A stretch of 64,000 nucleotides of DNA from NCBI GenBank assembly GCA_902728285.1, contig CACVBU010000910.1:928691-992690 (forward strand), read 5' to 3'. The translations under genes were made by a program, and so were the position numbers. The first letter of the stretch is position 1. Each line of letters begins with the position of its first letter. This stretch comes from Clytia hemisphaerica. Its lineage: Eukaryota > Cnidaria > Hydrozoa > Leptothecata > Clytiidae. This document shows, in pieces, positions 33,999 to 45,299 of the stretch. The notes below the pieces were generated by a model that was not told the origin of the DNA, searched no databases, and was given only the letters and a program-made list of their open reading frames with translations.

Positions 33999-36758
33999 CA
34001 GTCAGGAACTATTGCAAATTAGGCTATGTTCGCCGATTCTGGCCTAACTTGGATACGATGGCTTAATTAAGCCAGAAATTGTAGCCTAATTAGGCTGGAA
34101 GGAACAAAATTCCAATTTTTGACTTGGATTTCAAAATCCACGTCAATATTTAGCTTAAAATGTCAAATTCTTATTTATTTGAATGAGTTCCGAATGTTTT
34201 TTGGGTAAAATTTGAGCGGACTGAGAAAATATTCAGTTTTTAAATATTATGCTGTTTCAGCAAAATTATGTTTAGATATATACAGCAGTACAGTCGAAAT
34301 TATTTCAAGATTAATGTAAACAAACGTAATCCGAACTTTGCTTTAGAAACATGTTTTATCTATCTATTTTTTATCTTCGTAATAAACTTGTTTTGTACAC
34401 TTTTAGATTTTATGAACAACCTTGTCAGCTATAATATATAAAAGAACGTAAAAAAGACCTTCCTCAATTTAAATATTTAATCAATCTATCAAGTGTAACT
34501 TTAATATCTTAATAACATATCTTTCAAAAAACTATACTTTTAAAGCCCACGATAACAACAATATATTATGATACTAGGTTTTTTTTCATTTTTCAGACAA
34601 AAAATGCTGCATGTAGAACTTAAATCGGCTTAATTTGGCTATCATGGCCAAATTAAGCTATATTTTAATTAGCCTCCGTCTCAGAACGCGGTCAGAAAAT
34701 TTTGCGGATAATTTCACAGCGAAAATGCATCCAGTGAAATGTGAGTAATGTATCATGATTCAAGTCGACTGACATAATTATACATGTTACAAGTTACAAC
34801 ATGTTACATGTTACAAGTTCTGCCTACGGATTCTCAAGCTCGGCTATAATAAAACTATTACATGTTAGTAGCAGACCCGACTGACCAATGTTATGTAGCA
34901 GGTTGAAACAGGAGTTTCTGCTGGAAAGATGCAGTTTGTTTTCAAGTTATATCTTCAAAATAAATCAAACTGTGTGGGTTTCTTTACTTTCAAACAACCT
35001 ACCAATAGTTTTGAAACACTCCATAATAAAGGAAGATGGCTCTTCTTGAGGAATGGCTTTCTGATACCCCATATAAACACGATGTGACATGAAAGTGAAG
35101 AGACATGATTTGTTGGTTTTTGTTTGATTTGTTGACTCATATATCTCATGGCAAATGGGATAGCAAATGACTTTTCATGTATTGCTTGGCTCTACATATG
35201 ATACCTCTAACTTTGAACACCTCCAGAATGTTGAAAAAAGCATTTTACGAGATAAGTTTCGATTGTAATTTTCATGGAAATTTTTAATCGACAGATTTGG
35301 CTTGGTGTCAGTTAAGTTTGGTTGATGTTTGGTATCGTGCTCATTAAAAGCAATGAAATACCACACAGTCACCCTACACATGATGCCTCCAGCCATGATT
35401 GGTATCAGAATGTTGGAAAAAAAAACATTTTACGAGAAATTGTTGATAGAAATTATATTGACTTATTTTCACAATTTTGGCGGTGTGGGTTTAGTTGGTT
35501 GATAATGTTTACACTGTGGGATGACTGGGATGGTTTTCAAAAAACTGTTATATTGATTGTTGTTTGTTGGAATTGATTACCAAAAAAAAGAGAACTTTTT
35601 TGATAAATACTTTATTTTTTTCATGAATCGAAAAAACCGTGTGGATAGTATGTCTTGTAGTAACCAATGCAGTGTCTGTTTTCAAATTTTGAAAGCTCTA
35701 TACCTGCTGAATTGAAGCTCTGACTAGCTCTGTTTTTAAAACTTTGAGCCATGTTTTTTTCTTTGTTGCTATTAAAGATAGATTTTTAAATTGTCGTAAT
35801 GTAAATTTATGGTAAGGTTTTAGTTTTTGAGTTTAGTTCATCAGTAGTACATACAGTAGTATTTTTTCAGTAATCCTTTCTTGTAAATATAGTAACATTT
35901 AACCAGACTCATTGCCCTCATTATATTCGAATTTGTATTTTTTAGGACTGATAAGTACATATTTTAAACACCAAAACAAAGCAAACAACATGCCCAGTTC
36001 TTTCTGGACAAATATATATGTTATGTATACTTTATTGTGTGCTTTGAGTTCTATTTTAATCAACCCTCTCAACTGCTGATCTTTCAACTACTGTATCATT
36101 TATAGAATGGGCTTCCATAGTACCATTTTCTCTAAGTATTTTGTGCAAATTTTCAACAAAGTAGACTTCTTGACTGTCCTTGTCCCTTATGTTAAAAGTT
36201 GTTCTGATGGAGGACAATGCTATTTTTGGTAGCCTTCACATATCAATAAGGAGCTTTGGTGTAAATGTTTTTTCTGATGAAATCATACTAATCTGAAACT
36301 ATTAGGCCTTTATGAACTTTTTAGAACAATAATCTTGCTCCAATCTTGAGAAACACTGGAAAAATAGGTTAGCATTCCCTGCCATAATTTCACAGATTTC
36401 CTCTGCTTTCTGCTTGAAAACGCTGTCGTATAGCCGAAAACGAAAGTGAAACTGTGCAAACGTCCGCAAATTCGGGCCCAGTCCTCTTCCGAGACGGAGG
36501 CTAATAAGATAATCACATCTTTTCACTCCGCTCTAAAAAGAGAAAAGTTTTTCGCTTTAAATACTCTTCTTAGTACAAGTAACAAGTCCATGTAGTAAGA
36601 TTGACGCGGATTTTACTTGTTCTCAAGATATTTAGGTTTGAATATTTCATATATCCAAATTAAGCCATTAATATCCTAACTAGGATATAAATCCTAGCCT
36701 AATTAGGCGAACATCCTAGTTTGGCCATCATAGCCTAATTTGCAATAGTTCCTGACTG
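33999..36758. mobile_element. 2.76-kb inverted-repeat element with 5-bp target duplication
   Basis: The left end CAGTCAGGAACTATTGCAAA then TTAGGCTATG, and the right end is its reverse complement (TTTGCAATAGTTCCTGACTG). TTTAT flanks both sides (33994-33998, 36759-36763). Subterminal parts contain GCCTAATTAGGC-type self-complementary words (about 34080-34110 and 36690-36735), with an internal set near 34625-34675. No transposase-like ORF is visible, so it is non-autonomous or gutted. Confidence 0.7.
35180..35470 (+). repeat. Imperfect direct repeat inside the 2.76-kb element
   Basis: CATATGATACCTC...AGAATGTTGAAAAAAGCATTTTACGAGA recurs as CACATGATGCCTC...AGAATGTTGGAAAAAAAAACATTTTACGAGA about 190 bp later. 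Non-coding. Confidence 0.45.
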
Positions 36759-36870
36759 TTTATATACTCTAATTAGATAAAAATCGACAAAGCTCAACCT
36801 CATCTCCGTGTTGTTACTTGATTGACGCCAAAGAATCAGCCATGGTGGTGGTATATGGTGGTATGTTGGC

Positions 36871-37243
36871 CAGGGGGGGGTACTTATTAGGCAAAAATGG
36901 ATGATGGGTATGTGCGGACGGTAAGGGTCGTTTTTTTCACCTTTCAAAGTCTAACTAAGGGTCGGAAAATTCATGATTTTTAGGAAATTTTTTGATTTCC
37001 AGAGAAAAAATTGTAATAAAATCTCTCTAGTAAGGGTATGACTTTTTTCAAAAATCAAAAAAAATTTTTAATAAAGTCTCTCTCTCTAAGGGTATGACTT
37101 TTTTCAAAAATCGAAAAAAAAAATTTCATAAAGTCTCTAAGGGTCTTTTCAACAAAAATCAGTCTCTCTAAGACAAGGGTCGGTTTTCGGAGGTCCGGTC
37201 CGCACATACCCCTCATTCGCCAACCCTAGTATCCCCCCCCCGG
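36871..37243. mobile_element. Poly-G-ended MITE (GTCTCTCTAAGGG family), copy 1, 8-bp target duplication
   Basis: Flanked by ATGTTGGC on both sides (36863-36870, 37244-37251). The left end CAGGGGGGGGTACTTATTAG and right end (reversed) CCGGGGGGGGGATACTAGGG are inverted repeats, followed inward by GGGTATGTGCGGAC and its complement GTCCGCACATACCC. The body repeats AAGTCTCTCTAAGGGTATGA. 373 bp. Same family as 55587-55952. Confidence 0.8.
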
Positions 37244-37511
37244 ATGTTGGCTGATACTAGCACTTTGAAATTGTATCTTTACATTACATACAGACAGTGG
37301 CACTTTTCCAAATTTGAGTAAATCTGGACGAAAATCGACCTCTCAAGTCAACAAAGGGAATTTTAAAGATTTTCGAGAAAAATCTACCAAAATTTAGTCT
37401 GCTGCCAGCACTTAAGAGCCAAATTTATTTCACTCCAAATTATCAACGAGGTTTTGGCCTTTTTCTACCAAAAAAGCTGATGTGGTGGGAGCAACAAAAG
37501 CCTGAAAAGTA

Positions 37512-37750
37512 CCGTGAAAAGCACATGCCGAAATCAACCTGTGCGTGTGCCGACCAATCGAGATTCTATTTAGCGCGCAATCAGCAGAGAAAAGTAAAGT
37601 AACCATGACGACAATTCAAGATCTTGGATTAAGTTCAAAGTTGATATTTCGACGAAACACAACTAAAAAATGTAACCAACGCTTTTTAAAAAGAGTCAGC
37701 GATAAAGAGAATCATAACATAAAGTCTGTCTATTATTCCGATTATTCCAT
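37512..37750 (+). repeat. Dispersed duplication block 1 (partner 48132-48370)
   Basis: From CCGTGAAAAGCACA through GACCAATCGAGATTCTATT, ACCATGACGAC, CAAGATCTTGGATTA and AAGAGTCAGCGATA to AAAGTCTGTCTATTATT, this region is matched base for base with scattered changes at 48132-48370. A 76-codon frame runs through this copy but is broken by stops in the other, so I do not call a gene. The matched order continues at 38420-38550 and 39190-39325. Confidence 0.65.
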
Positions 37751-37842
37751 TGAACTCGGGCAAATTAAGGCATGAAATTTGGACCAAAGTAAGTTGCACA
37801 TCATTAAAAGGATCATTTTGAAAAACACTTTTTTTTGAATTT

Positions 37843-38035
37843 TTGCTGACGTCAGCACTTTATTGCAAAATTTCGTATTTTGCTGATTTCTGCTGTTGTC
37901 AGCAAAATTTGAAAAAAAAATTATGCAAAAATGTTCCTATTATTGATATGCAACTTTTGTCTAAATATCATATTTATACCATAAGCCAAACTGGAGTTAT
38001 TTAAAAAACAAGTTTTGCTGACGTCAGCATTTTTT
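37843..38035. repeat. Repeated TGCTGACGTCAGCA palindromes
   Basis: Two perfect TGCTGACGTCAGCA sites (near 37844 and 38018) with a diverged TGCTGTTGTCAGCA between them, in AT-rich DNA within the first duplication copy and absent from the second. The core TGACGTCA is a CREB/ATF-type site, but the spacing suggests an inverted-repeat element rather than a promoter. Confidence 0.5.
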
Positions 38036-38111
38036 GGTTTTTGCCTAATATCTTTTTTTGGGTGAAAAAATTAATTATAATAGCACAGCCATTCCAGTGA
38101 TCTACACTCCA

Positions 38112-38316
38112 ATAGACCTTTTCATAAATTACGTCATGAACATCACTTGCCTCGTTTTGAAATTATTGCCATGGTGATTAACTCCTAGCAGATTTTATTA
38201 GAACTACTTTCTATTTATAAAAATATCATTTAATGTCTCAAGGGACATAATCACCATGGTAATTGTTTGAATGCGAGGCAAGTGATGTTCGTGACGTAAT
38301 TTATGAAAAAGTCTAT
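38112..38316. mobile_element. MITE family H, copy 2 (palindromic)
   Basis: ATAGACCTTTTCATAAATTA, CGTCATGAACATCACTTGCC and ATGGTGATTA on the left are mirrored on the right (GGCAAGTGATGTTCGTGACG, TAATTTATGAAAAAGTCTAT). Absent from the duplicate copy at 48.4 kb, so it inserted after duplication or was lost there. Confidence 0.65.
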
Positions 38317-38419
38317 ACGCTTCTTTCGATGTATGAAGTGATATGCTATGACAAGTGGAAACGGTGATAAAAAATTCAGGTAAATTTGAAAAATCTGGAC
38401 AGGCCTTAATTTGCCTGAG

Positions 38420-38550
38420 AAGTAACGTTACCATAATTAATAGTTTAGTAACTACTGTTATAATACATTTGGGAATCATGTAAAAGATTTCTTTTGAGAG
38501 AAACTCATTTCAATTACACTTGGAGGTTTCTAGGGAATTCGCCAATAGTA
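38420..38550 (+). repeat. Dispersed duplication block 2 (partner 48380-48510)
   Basis: TTAATAGTTTAGTAACTACT, ACATTTGGGAATCATGTAAA and TTACACTTGGAGGTTTCTAG match 48390-48510 in the same order. Non-coding. Confidence 0.6.
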
Positions 38551-38748
38551 AACATGCATTAAATAAGGCAATAATTGGTAATTAATTGGTAATAATTAAT
38601 ATGGTAATCGTCAGCCGTGCAAAATTACTCGAATCTGATTGGTTTAGAGGAGTGCGATTAATCGTTAATTGCACTATTACCACTTTTTGCACTCTTCGGC
38701 GGGGGGACACTTTTGTCCCCTTATCCTTTACTGAAGATTACCTCGGAA

Positions 38749-39188
38749 TCGTATGGTTTGTCGTGCAATTAACGATTAATCACACGAGTAACAAAGGAGA
38801 TAATAGTAATTTGCACGGGTTGGCGGAGGAGCGGAATCGGCCCTTTTTTCGGACGGAGTGGCGGAATTTGGCGAAAATTTGGACGGAATTACGAAAATTG
38901 GGTTCTCTGACGGAGACGGAAAATTAGACAATTTTAGTGCGGAAAAACGGAATTTAGCAAAAAAATTTGCGGAATTTCGGAATTGGTAAAAGATATTCAA
39001 AATTTGCGGAATTTTCGACAAAAAAATTGAATTTCAAAGGAATTTTCGGTGACGGAATTTTGGTTCAATTTAAGACGGTTTGACGGAAATTGGAGAAAAA
39101 ATTGGCGGAATTGCGGAATCGGGTACCCCCTGAAACCCCCCCCCCTGTTACGAGTGATTAATCGTTAATTGCACGACAAACCATACGA
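38749..39188. mobile_element. Inverted-repeat-bounded CGGAAT-word element
   Basis: TCGTATGGTTTGTCGTGCAA then TTAACGATTAATCAC (38749-38793) is the reverse complement of 39147-39188. Between them, 38816-39140 is a degenerate short-period repeat of GCGGAATTTGGCG / GACGGAAT words ending in CCCCCTGAAACCCCCCCCC. A further GCGATTAATCGTTAATTGCAC lies just outside at 38652. This whole region is missing from the duplicate copy at 48.5 kb. No coding function. Confidence 0.6.
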
Positions 39189-39189
39189 T

Positions 39190-39325
39190 TACTAGTACTA
39201 ATATTTGCTCTTCACCTTTGATTCTTTCTACAATGATTAGATTAACACATGCGCGATAAATTTCTCTACTTGGTTCAGAGGTTGATGATGTGTTCTTTGA
39301 AAACTCAACCTCTGATACTCAGGGG
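39190..39325 (+). repeat. Dispersed duplication block 3 (partner 48546-48680)
   Basis: AATATTTGCTCTTCACCTTT, GATTCTTTCTACAATGATTA, ACACATGCGCGA and AACCTCTGATACTCAGGG match 48546-48680 in order. Downstream of the CTCAGGG the two copies diverge. Confidence 0.6.
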
Positions 39326-39531
39326 GTACTCAGGGTAGCAAATCACCTTTTTGTGCTCTTTTCTACGCTGAAAATTTTCAACGTTTTTGAGCGTACAGGA
39401 GCACACATCCCCCAATTGATAATTTTTCAACTAATCAAGAAGGAGAAAAACTACTGAGTAAACAAAAAATGTAAACATACTATATTTATCAATACTCAAT
39501 ATAACTCTATAACTCTATAACCTCTGATAGT

Positions 39532-39720
39532 GGGGGGGGGGGGGCGTACGAGATTTCGGTATTGCGGAAATGGGCCTATTTTTGTGCGGAATTTCGGTAA
39601 TCACGTCAAAAAACTCCGGTATTTCGGAATCCAAAAAGACTTCGGTTCCGGAAAAATGCCTATTTTTACTGCGGAAATTCGGTCTGAAGAGCTTTAGTTT
39701 CGGTTTTTCGGTATCCGATT
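39532..39720. repeat. GCGTACG / TTCGG-word element, left part
   Basis: Starts with a G run then GCGTACGAGATTTCGG, followed by TGCGGAATTTCGG-type words. A mirror end (GAAACCCCGTACGCCCCCCC) is found at 44755-44778 preceded by the same CGG words. I infer one small element whose halves are now about 5 kb apart; they could instead be two separate fragments. Confidence 0.4.
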
Positions 39721-40164
39721 GTGTGCTTTGGAAATAATTTCTATCCACAAAAGACGCTTTCTGGATCAATGACGTCAAGCACAAGCGCGCGCTAGAAGCT
39801 AGCGGCGTTCGCGCGCACATATTATGGGTATAGGTATGGATTGCTCCACAACACAATCTTATTTCTTGGGCAGACCTTTTGTAAGCAGTGGAAAATTGAA
39901 GATTTTTCAAAACTGATCAAATCTCGCACGATGAATGACATGATGCCTTGAAAGCTTTGTAAGAAGGTCATTTGTCTTCTTGTTTTTTTATTTCTTAATA
40001 TGACCAGTATAATTGAATGCCATAACTTTAGTTGCTCAAGTAAAACATGTTGAAGCTTTTAACTTTCGAGTCCAGATTGAAAATGAACAAATAAAAACAT
40101 GCGCGCCTTTTCTATTCACGAAAAGAAAGGTAAACGAATCCAAATCTTTTTTTTTTAAGTTCAA

Positions 40165-41125
40165 ACTTAACATTTTATAAAAAGGCGTTAATATTTTACT
40201 GAGAGTCATAGCATTACCTATCATTCAAAACGATTGAAACTCTAGTTCTATAAGCTATATAGCTTCGGTTTCAAGGTCAAGATTGTTCTTATTGCAGGGG
40301 CTTCAACACAAGGGTCTCTATCTAATTACAATTTCTTACTCTCTTCAATAAAAGGGTGAATAAGAATAAGAGGGTATACAAATTATTGAGGCGATCTATT
40401 TACATTACCGAAGACAGGTATGAGCTAGATTTTTTCCCTTTTCCACAGAAAATTATGAGCTGAAGTCACTTCCAGAGGCTATTGGTATCTGAAGCATTGT
40501 CCTCTATTTTGTCATTCGAGACAGACCAGAAAGAGCATCGATAAAACCCTGGCTTCTCTAACTGGTGTTCATGGTTTTGTTCCGACCAAATCATTTATCT
40601 CACTTCAACTTCTGAATGGTCTTTAAAAAAACTTAAAGAAAACACCGACATGTTTAATTTCAAAAGCACTACATGTTGAGTATATGATGACGCTTTCGGT
40701 AGAACATTTCCACTCAACTAACACACACAAAACAAGTGCTTATGAGCCAGCTACAGTACTCGCGTGAATTTATGAGGCCCGTGAAAGAATCTCTTAAATG
40801 TTTGTACCCATGGTCGGCTCACTATTTTACCAGCAGGAAAGGGTATGACCGAAAAGTTCGATAAACTTCAAAGAACTTTCTTGTGTTTTACCACGAAAAA
40901 AACGATCAAGTTACCCTAATCTCCAAAACCGACGAAAAGAAACTACGAGTCTTGACAAACAAATATACTCGTGCCGTTCGTCAACGCACAGTCTGCCAAG
41001 AGACAACTATGGCTAAGACGGGTACACTTTCCCGCCATTTGTATTCGTCCAAAATTAGTGAAATTGCAGATACCGCTGAACTCAAATCAATATCATATTA
41101 GTGACAAAGATAAAACTAGCAATTA
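40165..41125 (+). repeat. Duplicated mobile-ORF unit, copy 1
   Basis: About 960 bp nearly identical to 43358-44298, from TTATAAAAAGGCGTTAATA to AGTGACAAAGATAAAA. It differs mainly by single-base insertions that break the reading frame. Includes a non-coding leader (TTCAACACAAGGGTCTCTAT, TTATTGAGGCGATCTATTTA) and the ORF remnant described separately. Confidence 0.7.
40739..41101 (+). pseudogene. Cnidarian-type mobile-element ORF remnant, copy 1
   Basis: In shifting frames it encodes MSQLQYSREFM, PVKESLKCLYPWSAHYFTSR, then TRAVRQRTVCQETTMAKTGT and SRHLYSSKISEIADTAELKS. The same protein is present at 43927-44270 and, longer, at 61429-62131. I recognise the VRQRTVRQETT-MAK-GTL block from uncharacterised repeat-encoded proteins of cnidarian genomes but know no function. 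At least three frameshifts relative to copy 2. Confidence 0.5.
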
Positions 41126-43021
41126 GCTGTCGCTATGAATGCCCCGCCGATAGCAGATATTAGCCCAGAGGAACTTAGTCATGAAGAGAGCAAGGGAATC
41201 ATAATCAGACTATAAATTGGTGAAATGAGTCTTCATAAAAAGTGCTCAATGTTACTAGAGCTGTTTAAAGTTAAGAAGCACGAGCCGATGCGGTTAAAAT
41301 TTTCTCAGTAAGATCCATACATAACGAAAGTGTCAATCCAAAAAAACATGTTTAATCTACCCTTTCTGATGCAAAGTGACTTAAATTAAAACCATTACAG
41401 GTTTCGCAACATATTAAGAACTAGAATGATATCAAAGTTGATTTTCTTCAATCACAAGATAAAATCAATAAAATCCCTTTTGAAAACCCAAACATAAGAA
41501 TGTGTACTGTGAAACTGAAATGCTTCCCTTTCATAAAGAATATACATAATGGCAGATTAAAAGGTGAATTTGAAAATGAAATTGAATATAATTTCAGTCA
41601 TTTGATTTGAAATTTAAAAAGTAAGTAACTTTGGACTGGTGGCATACTGTAGATAAATTTATTTGTATCACAGGTTACTGAAAATTATCTGAAAAACTTT
41701 AACAATCTTTATACGTGTTTCTGCAAAAAGTTTTCAGTTAGAATAAATTTCTTCATGTTACTAAAGATATGAATTTGATAGTTGCTCTCAAAATTGCCAG
41801 GGGAATTTCAGATACCGTTCCTGTTGCAACCACCGTCAACATGGTTAAAAACTTTTCACTTCACATGTAGGTACAACATTGTGTTTGTATTTTATTGGAC
41901 GTCTGGTTCTAAAAAGTCAAAAAGTTTGTTCAGATTTGATTTGAGCAAAGTATACTCCTGCGTTCAACATCAATACGGTACAATGTGCCGTGGGGGTTTA
42001 GTAGAGAGAGTGTTCGAGTCTGTTCATAATATGAGGCTGAAAATCTTTCGGCGTACCTTACATGGAAGTACCGGTCTGACACCGTGACATAAACAGCATT
42101 TTCAAAGTTTGCTTTTTAAGCTTCAATATTGGCGTAAAAATTATTCCACAAATCGCATCAAATACTTCATAATCCATCGTTTTTCGGCTTTTTTTTTCCG
42201 CTTCTGTTTACATTTTTTCTGCGCGCTGCTTCCCATGCACAACCATTTTTTTGCTGTAAACACTGTGCTTAAATGTCCACGAGAATGAATCAGTTCATGT
42301 TAGTCATAGTATATTTTTCATTGGCATGTCTCACTCACTAAACCTTTTGTAAGAAACTCGATGTTGGTACCAGTTTTTGGCACGTTTTGGCGCAAGGCTT
42401 ACTCTTTGAAAAATTACTTTCGGCGCATGCAATATCCATATAATTATAGGGTACTCTGGGTTTTGTCTTTCCACCAAAAATTTCAATTTAATTTCATCCT
42501 TCAAAATGAAATCACTATATAGGTAAACAATATGAATTAACGGTCAATTTCCCTTTTGTCTATGCCTTTATAATATCAGCAGGGTTTCGTTAGAGCAGCG
42601 CATAACACTCTGTCTGTGTGTGTGTGTAAACAAACTGTCATTGAAGATGTCCATCGTCCATTCTGACAATTGTATAAGGTTTGATCTAATATCAGTAGTT
42701 TGATAGTTATTAGTTTGATAGTTATTCATTCAGTAGCAAACAATGTCCCTCAAGTAAATCCAGTTGAGCAACTACGTTAAAAAGATATTAACCAAGCAAA
42801 AATAAAATCTTGTGTGCTGTTTGTTGTTTGTGAAAGCTTTTAGCTGTGTGGACTGGCAGTGCAGACGGGGAAGGGAAAGATCTAGTTTCAATCACCAATT
42901 CCGCCCTTCTCCTCTTTTTCTCTATTTCCTGTCTCTAACTCTGTTTTTTCTGATTTCTGGACTTACTTTTTTCTGAATTTGACTATTTGAAGCTATTTTG
43001 CTAATTCTGAAACTATACTCC

Positions 43022-43100
43022 CACAGCTCGGTTCGAACCACCAAATGCAAGCAACCTTGGTTTTCAAACCCGACGCCTTACCACTTGCGCTATCGTCGCA
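43022..43100 (-). repeat. tRNA-like sequence with A and B boxes
   Basis: On the minus strand it starts TGCGACGATAGCGCAAGTGG and continues TAAGGCG, with GGTTCGAACC as a B box and a CGGGTTTGAAAACC loop region. It resembles a Ser/Leu-type tRNA with a long variable arm but the acceptor pairs poorly. More likely a SINE head or tRNA relic than a working tRNA. Confidence 0.4.
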
Positions 43101-43357
43101 CAGCAGAATTTCGCAATTCATAACATATTATACCAAACTGGCAAAAGACGGGGGTAATGTTATTATAATATGGGTAAAAGTACCCCTTTTTAAACCTGAC
43201 TGAAATTCGAGCCGTTACTAGCAACCCTGCGGGGCCAAAGGCGCCGAGTATGCACCCGGCACAGTGACAAGCCGTTACTAGCAACCCTGACCCTAACGGA
43301 TAATCGAATCCTGACCCCCGGAAAATTACCACGGACTAGAAAGAACGAAAAAAAAAA

Positions 43358-44298
43358 ACTTAACATTTTTATAAAAGGCGTAATATTTTAGAGTCCATCA
43401 TTACCTATCATTCACAACGATTAAAACTCTAGTTCTCTCAGCTATATAGCTTCGTTTCAAGGTCAGATTTGTTCTTATTGCAGGGGCTTCAACACAAGGG
43501 TCTCTATCTAATTACAATTTCTTACTCTCTTCAATTATAGCGTGAATAAGAATAAGAGGGTATACAAATTATTGAGGCGATCTATTTACATTACCGAGGA
43601 CAGGTATGAGCTAGTTTTTTTCCCTTTTCCACAGAAAGTTATGAGCTGAAGTCACTTCCAGAGACTATTGGTATCTGAAGCATTGTCCTCTATTTTGTCA
43701 TTCGAGACAGACCAGAAAGAGCATCGATAAAACCCTGGCATCTCTAACTGGTGTTCATGGTTTTGTTCCGAACAAATCATTTATCTCACTTCAACTTCTG
43801 AATGGTCTTTAAAAAAACTTAAAGAAAACACCGACATGTTTAATTTCAAAAGCACTACATGTTGAGTATATGAGACGCTTTCGGTAGAACATTTCCACTC
43901 AACTAACACACACAAAACAAGTGCTTATGAGCCAGCTACATACCCGTGAATTTATGAGGCCCGTAAAGAATCTCTTAAACGTTTGTACCCATGGTCGGCT
44001 CACTATTTTACCAGCAGGAAAGGGTATGACCGAAAAGTTCGATAAACTTCAAAGAACTTCTTGGTTTTACCACGAAAAAACGATCAAGTTACCCAATCTC
44101 CAAAACCGACGAAAAGAACTACGAGTCTTGGCAAACAAATATACTCGTGCCGTTCGTCAACGCACAGTCCGCCAAGAGACAACTATGGCTAAGACGGGTA
44201 CACTTTCCCGCCATTTGTATTCGTCCAAAATTAGTAAAATTGCAGATACCACTGAACTCAAATCAATATGATATTAGTGACAAAGATAAAATAAACCT
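43358..44298 (+). repeat. Duplicated mobile-ORF unit, copy 2
   Basis: Second copy of 40165-41125, same orientation, about 3.2 kb downstream. Its frame is better preserved. The 2.2 kb between the two copies (41126-43357) holds only a tRNA-like sequence and no gene I recognise. Confidence 0.7.
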
Positions 44299-44424
44299 GA
44301 GAAGGTACCCACAAATTTTGACAAAGACAAAGATGAGAAGGAACATGAAAATACTTACGATCTTGAGAGTGGAGGCAGTGAAGCTGAGGACGGCCAAAAA
44401 GCTAATTCGGAAACTTGAGGCTTA
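43927..44424 (+). pseudogene. Cnidarian-type mobile-element ORF, copy 2
   Basis: One frame from 43927 gives MSQLHTREFMRPVKNLLNV, then KELRVLANKYTRAVRQRTVR, QETTMAKTGTLSRHLYSSKI and a stop near 44271. After two stops the same trend continues as an acidic tail (DKDKDEKEHENTYDLESGGS, EAEDGQKANSET) to a stop at 44420-44422, matching the acidic Glu/Asp-rich tail of the third copy (61429-61560). So the ancestral protein had a conserved basic core followed by an acidic C-terminus. Function unknown; this copy is broken. Confidence 0.5.
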
Positions 44425-44679
44425 GACCAAGCGTCATTCTTTATGATTGGTCGATCATCAAGATTCAGACGTGCAAAATCAACTCCTCAAAGTTTGTATC
44501 TTAATCAACTCAGTTCTTCACCCAATTTTAAATTGGTTTGATTTTAGTCGATGATTTTTATTAATTTTGTAAAGCGTGTTTAATGTGAAACTAGAATTAG
44601 GGTGTAATAGTTGTACTGTATGTGACAAAAATATTCTTTTCCCCACACTTTCTTCCTTGATTTTATGGGGGGAAAGCAA

Positions 44680-44778
44680 ATTTTATCGGAATTAGCGAAA
44701 TATTTTTGCGGAATATCGGATATCAGGTAAAAAATGCTCGGAGTTTCGGAAATCAGAAACCCCGTACGCCCCCCCCCT
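44680..44778. repeat. GCGTACG / TTCGG-word element, right part
   Basis: GGAATATCGG and GAGTTTCGGAAATCAG words end in AACCCCGTACGCCCCCCC, the reverse complement of the start at 39532. See the left part. Confidence 0.4.
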
Positions 44779-45278
44779 CAAAGGTACTCTAGGAAGAGCC
44801 CCCAAAGCATGTTTGATGTCAATGAGAAAGAGAAAAAGCGCCAATATAACGAAAGAATTATTCGTGTCGAAGTTGGCTCCTTTACCCCATTGATTTTTAC
44901 CACAAGTGGGGGGGTCAGGAAGAGAGGCTCAGATCTTTATCAAGGCTTTAGCCTTAATTATGTCGGAGAAAAGGGATGAACTTCTTTCAATGACACTGAA
45001 CTTTATCAGAACAAAACTTTCCTTTGCACTGATTCGATCTACTGTGCTTTGTGTCAGAGGAAGTAGGACTCCAAAGAAAGCACCTGACCAATCAATGGAC
45101 ATTCAAATGACAGAAGCTATAGGCTATATTTGATTTTTTTTTCTAGATATTTTCTTGTAAAATTTCACATCATATAACTTTTCTATACTGTGCTTTGTTA
45201 GTATCACATTTTTCTCTATTCCGCTAAGGAGTAACATTTTCATTGATTTTCTTATAAAGAATATATTTTATCTTTAGA

Positions 45279-45299
45279 AAAAAAAAAAAAAAAAAAAAA
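45279..45299 (+). repeat. Poly(A) tract
   Basis: An uninterrupted A run of about 21 bases. It could mark the 3' end of a retrotransposed copy, but I cannot recognise what lies upstream. No gene is recognised in 44780-46316. Confidence 0.6.

Noticed and set aside
37545..37775. 76-codon frame with MTTIQDLGLSSKLIF as a gene
   Set aside because: The duplicate at 48.2 kb has stops and indels in the same frame and no family is recognisable; kept as part of a duplication.
39515..39910. 131-codon minus-strand frame
   Set aside because: Runs through the GCGTACG/TTCGG-word repeat and unrelated flank; no family resemblance.
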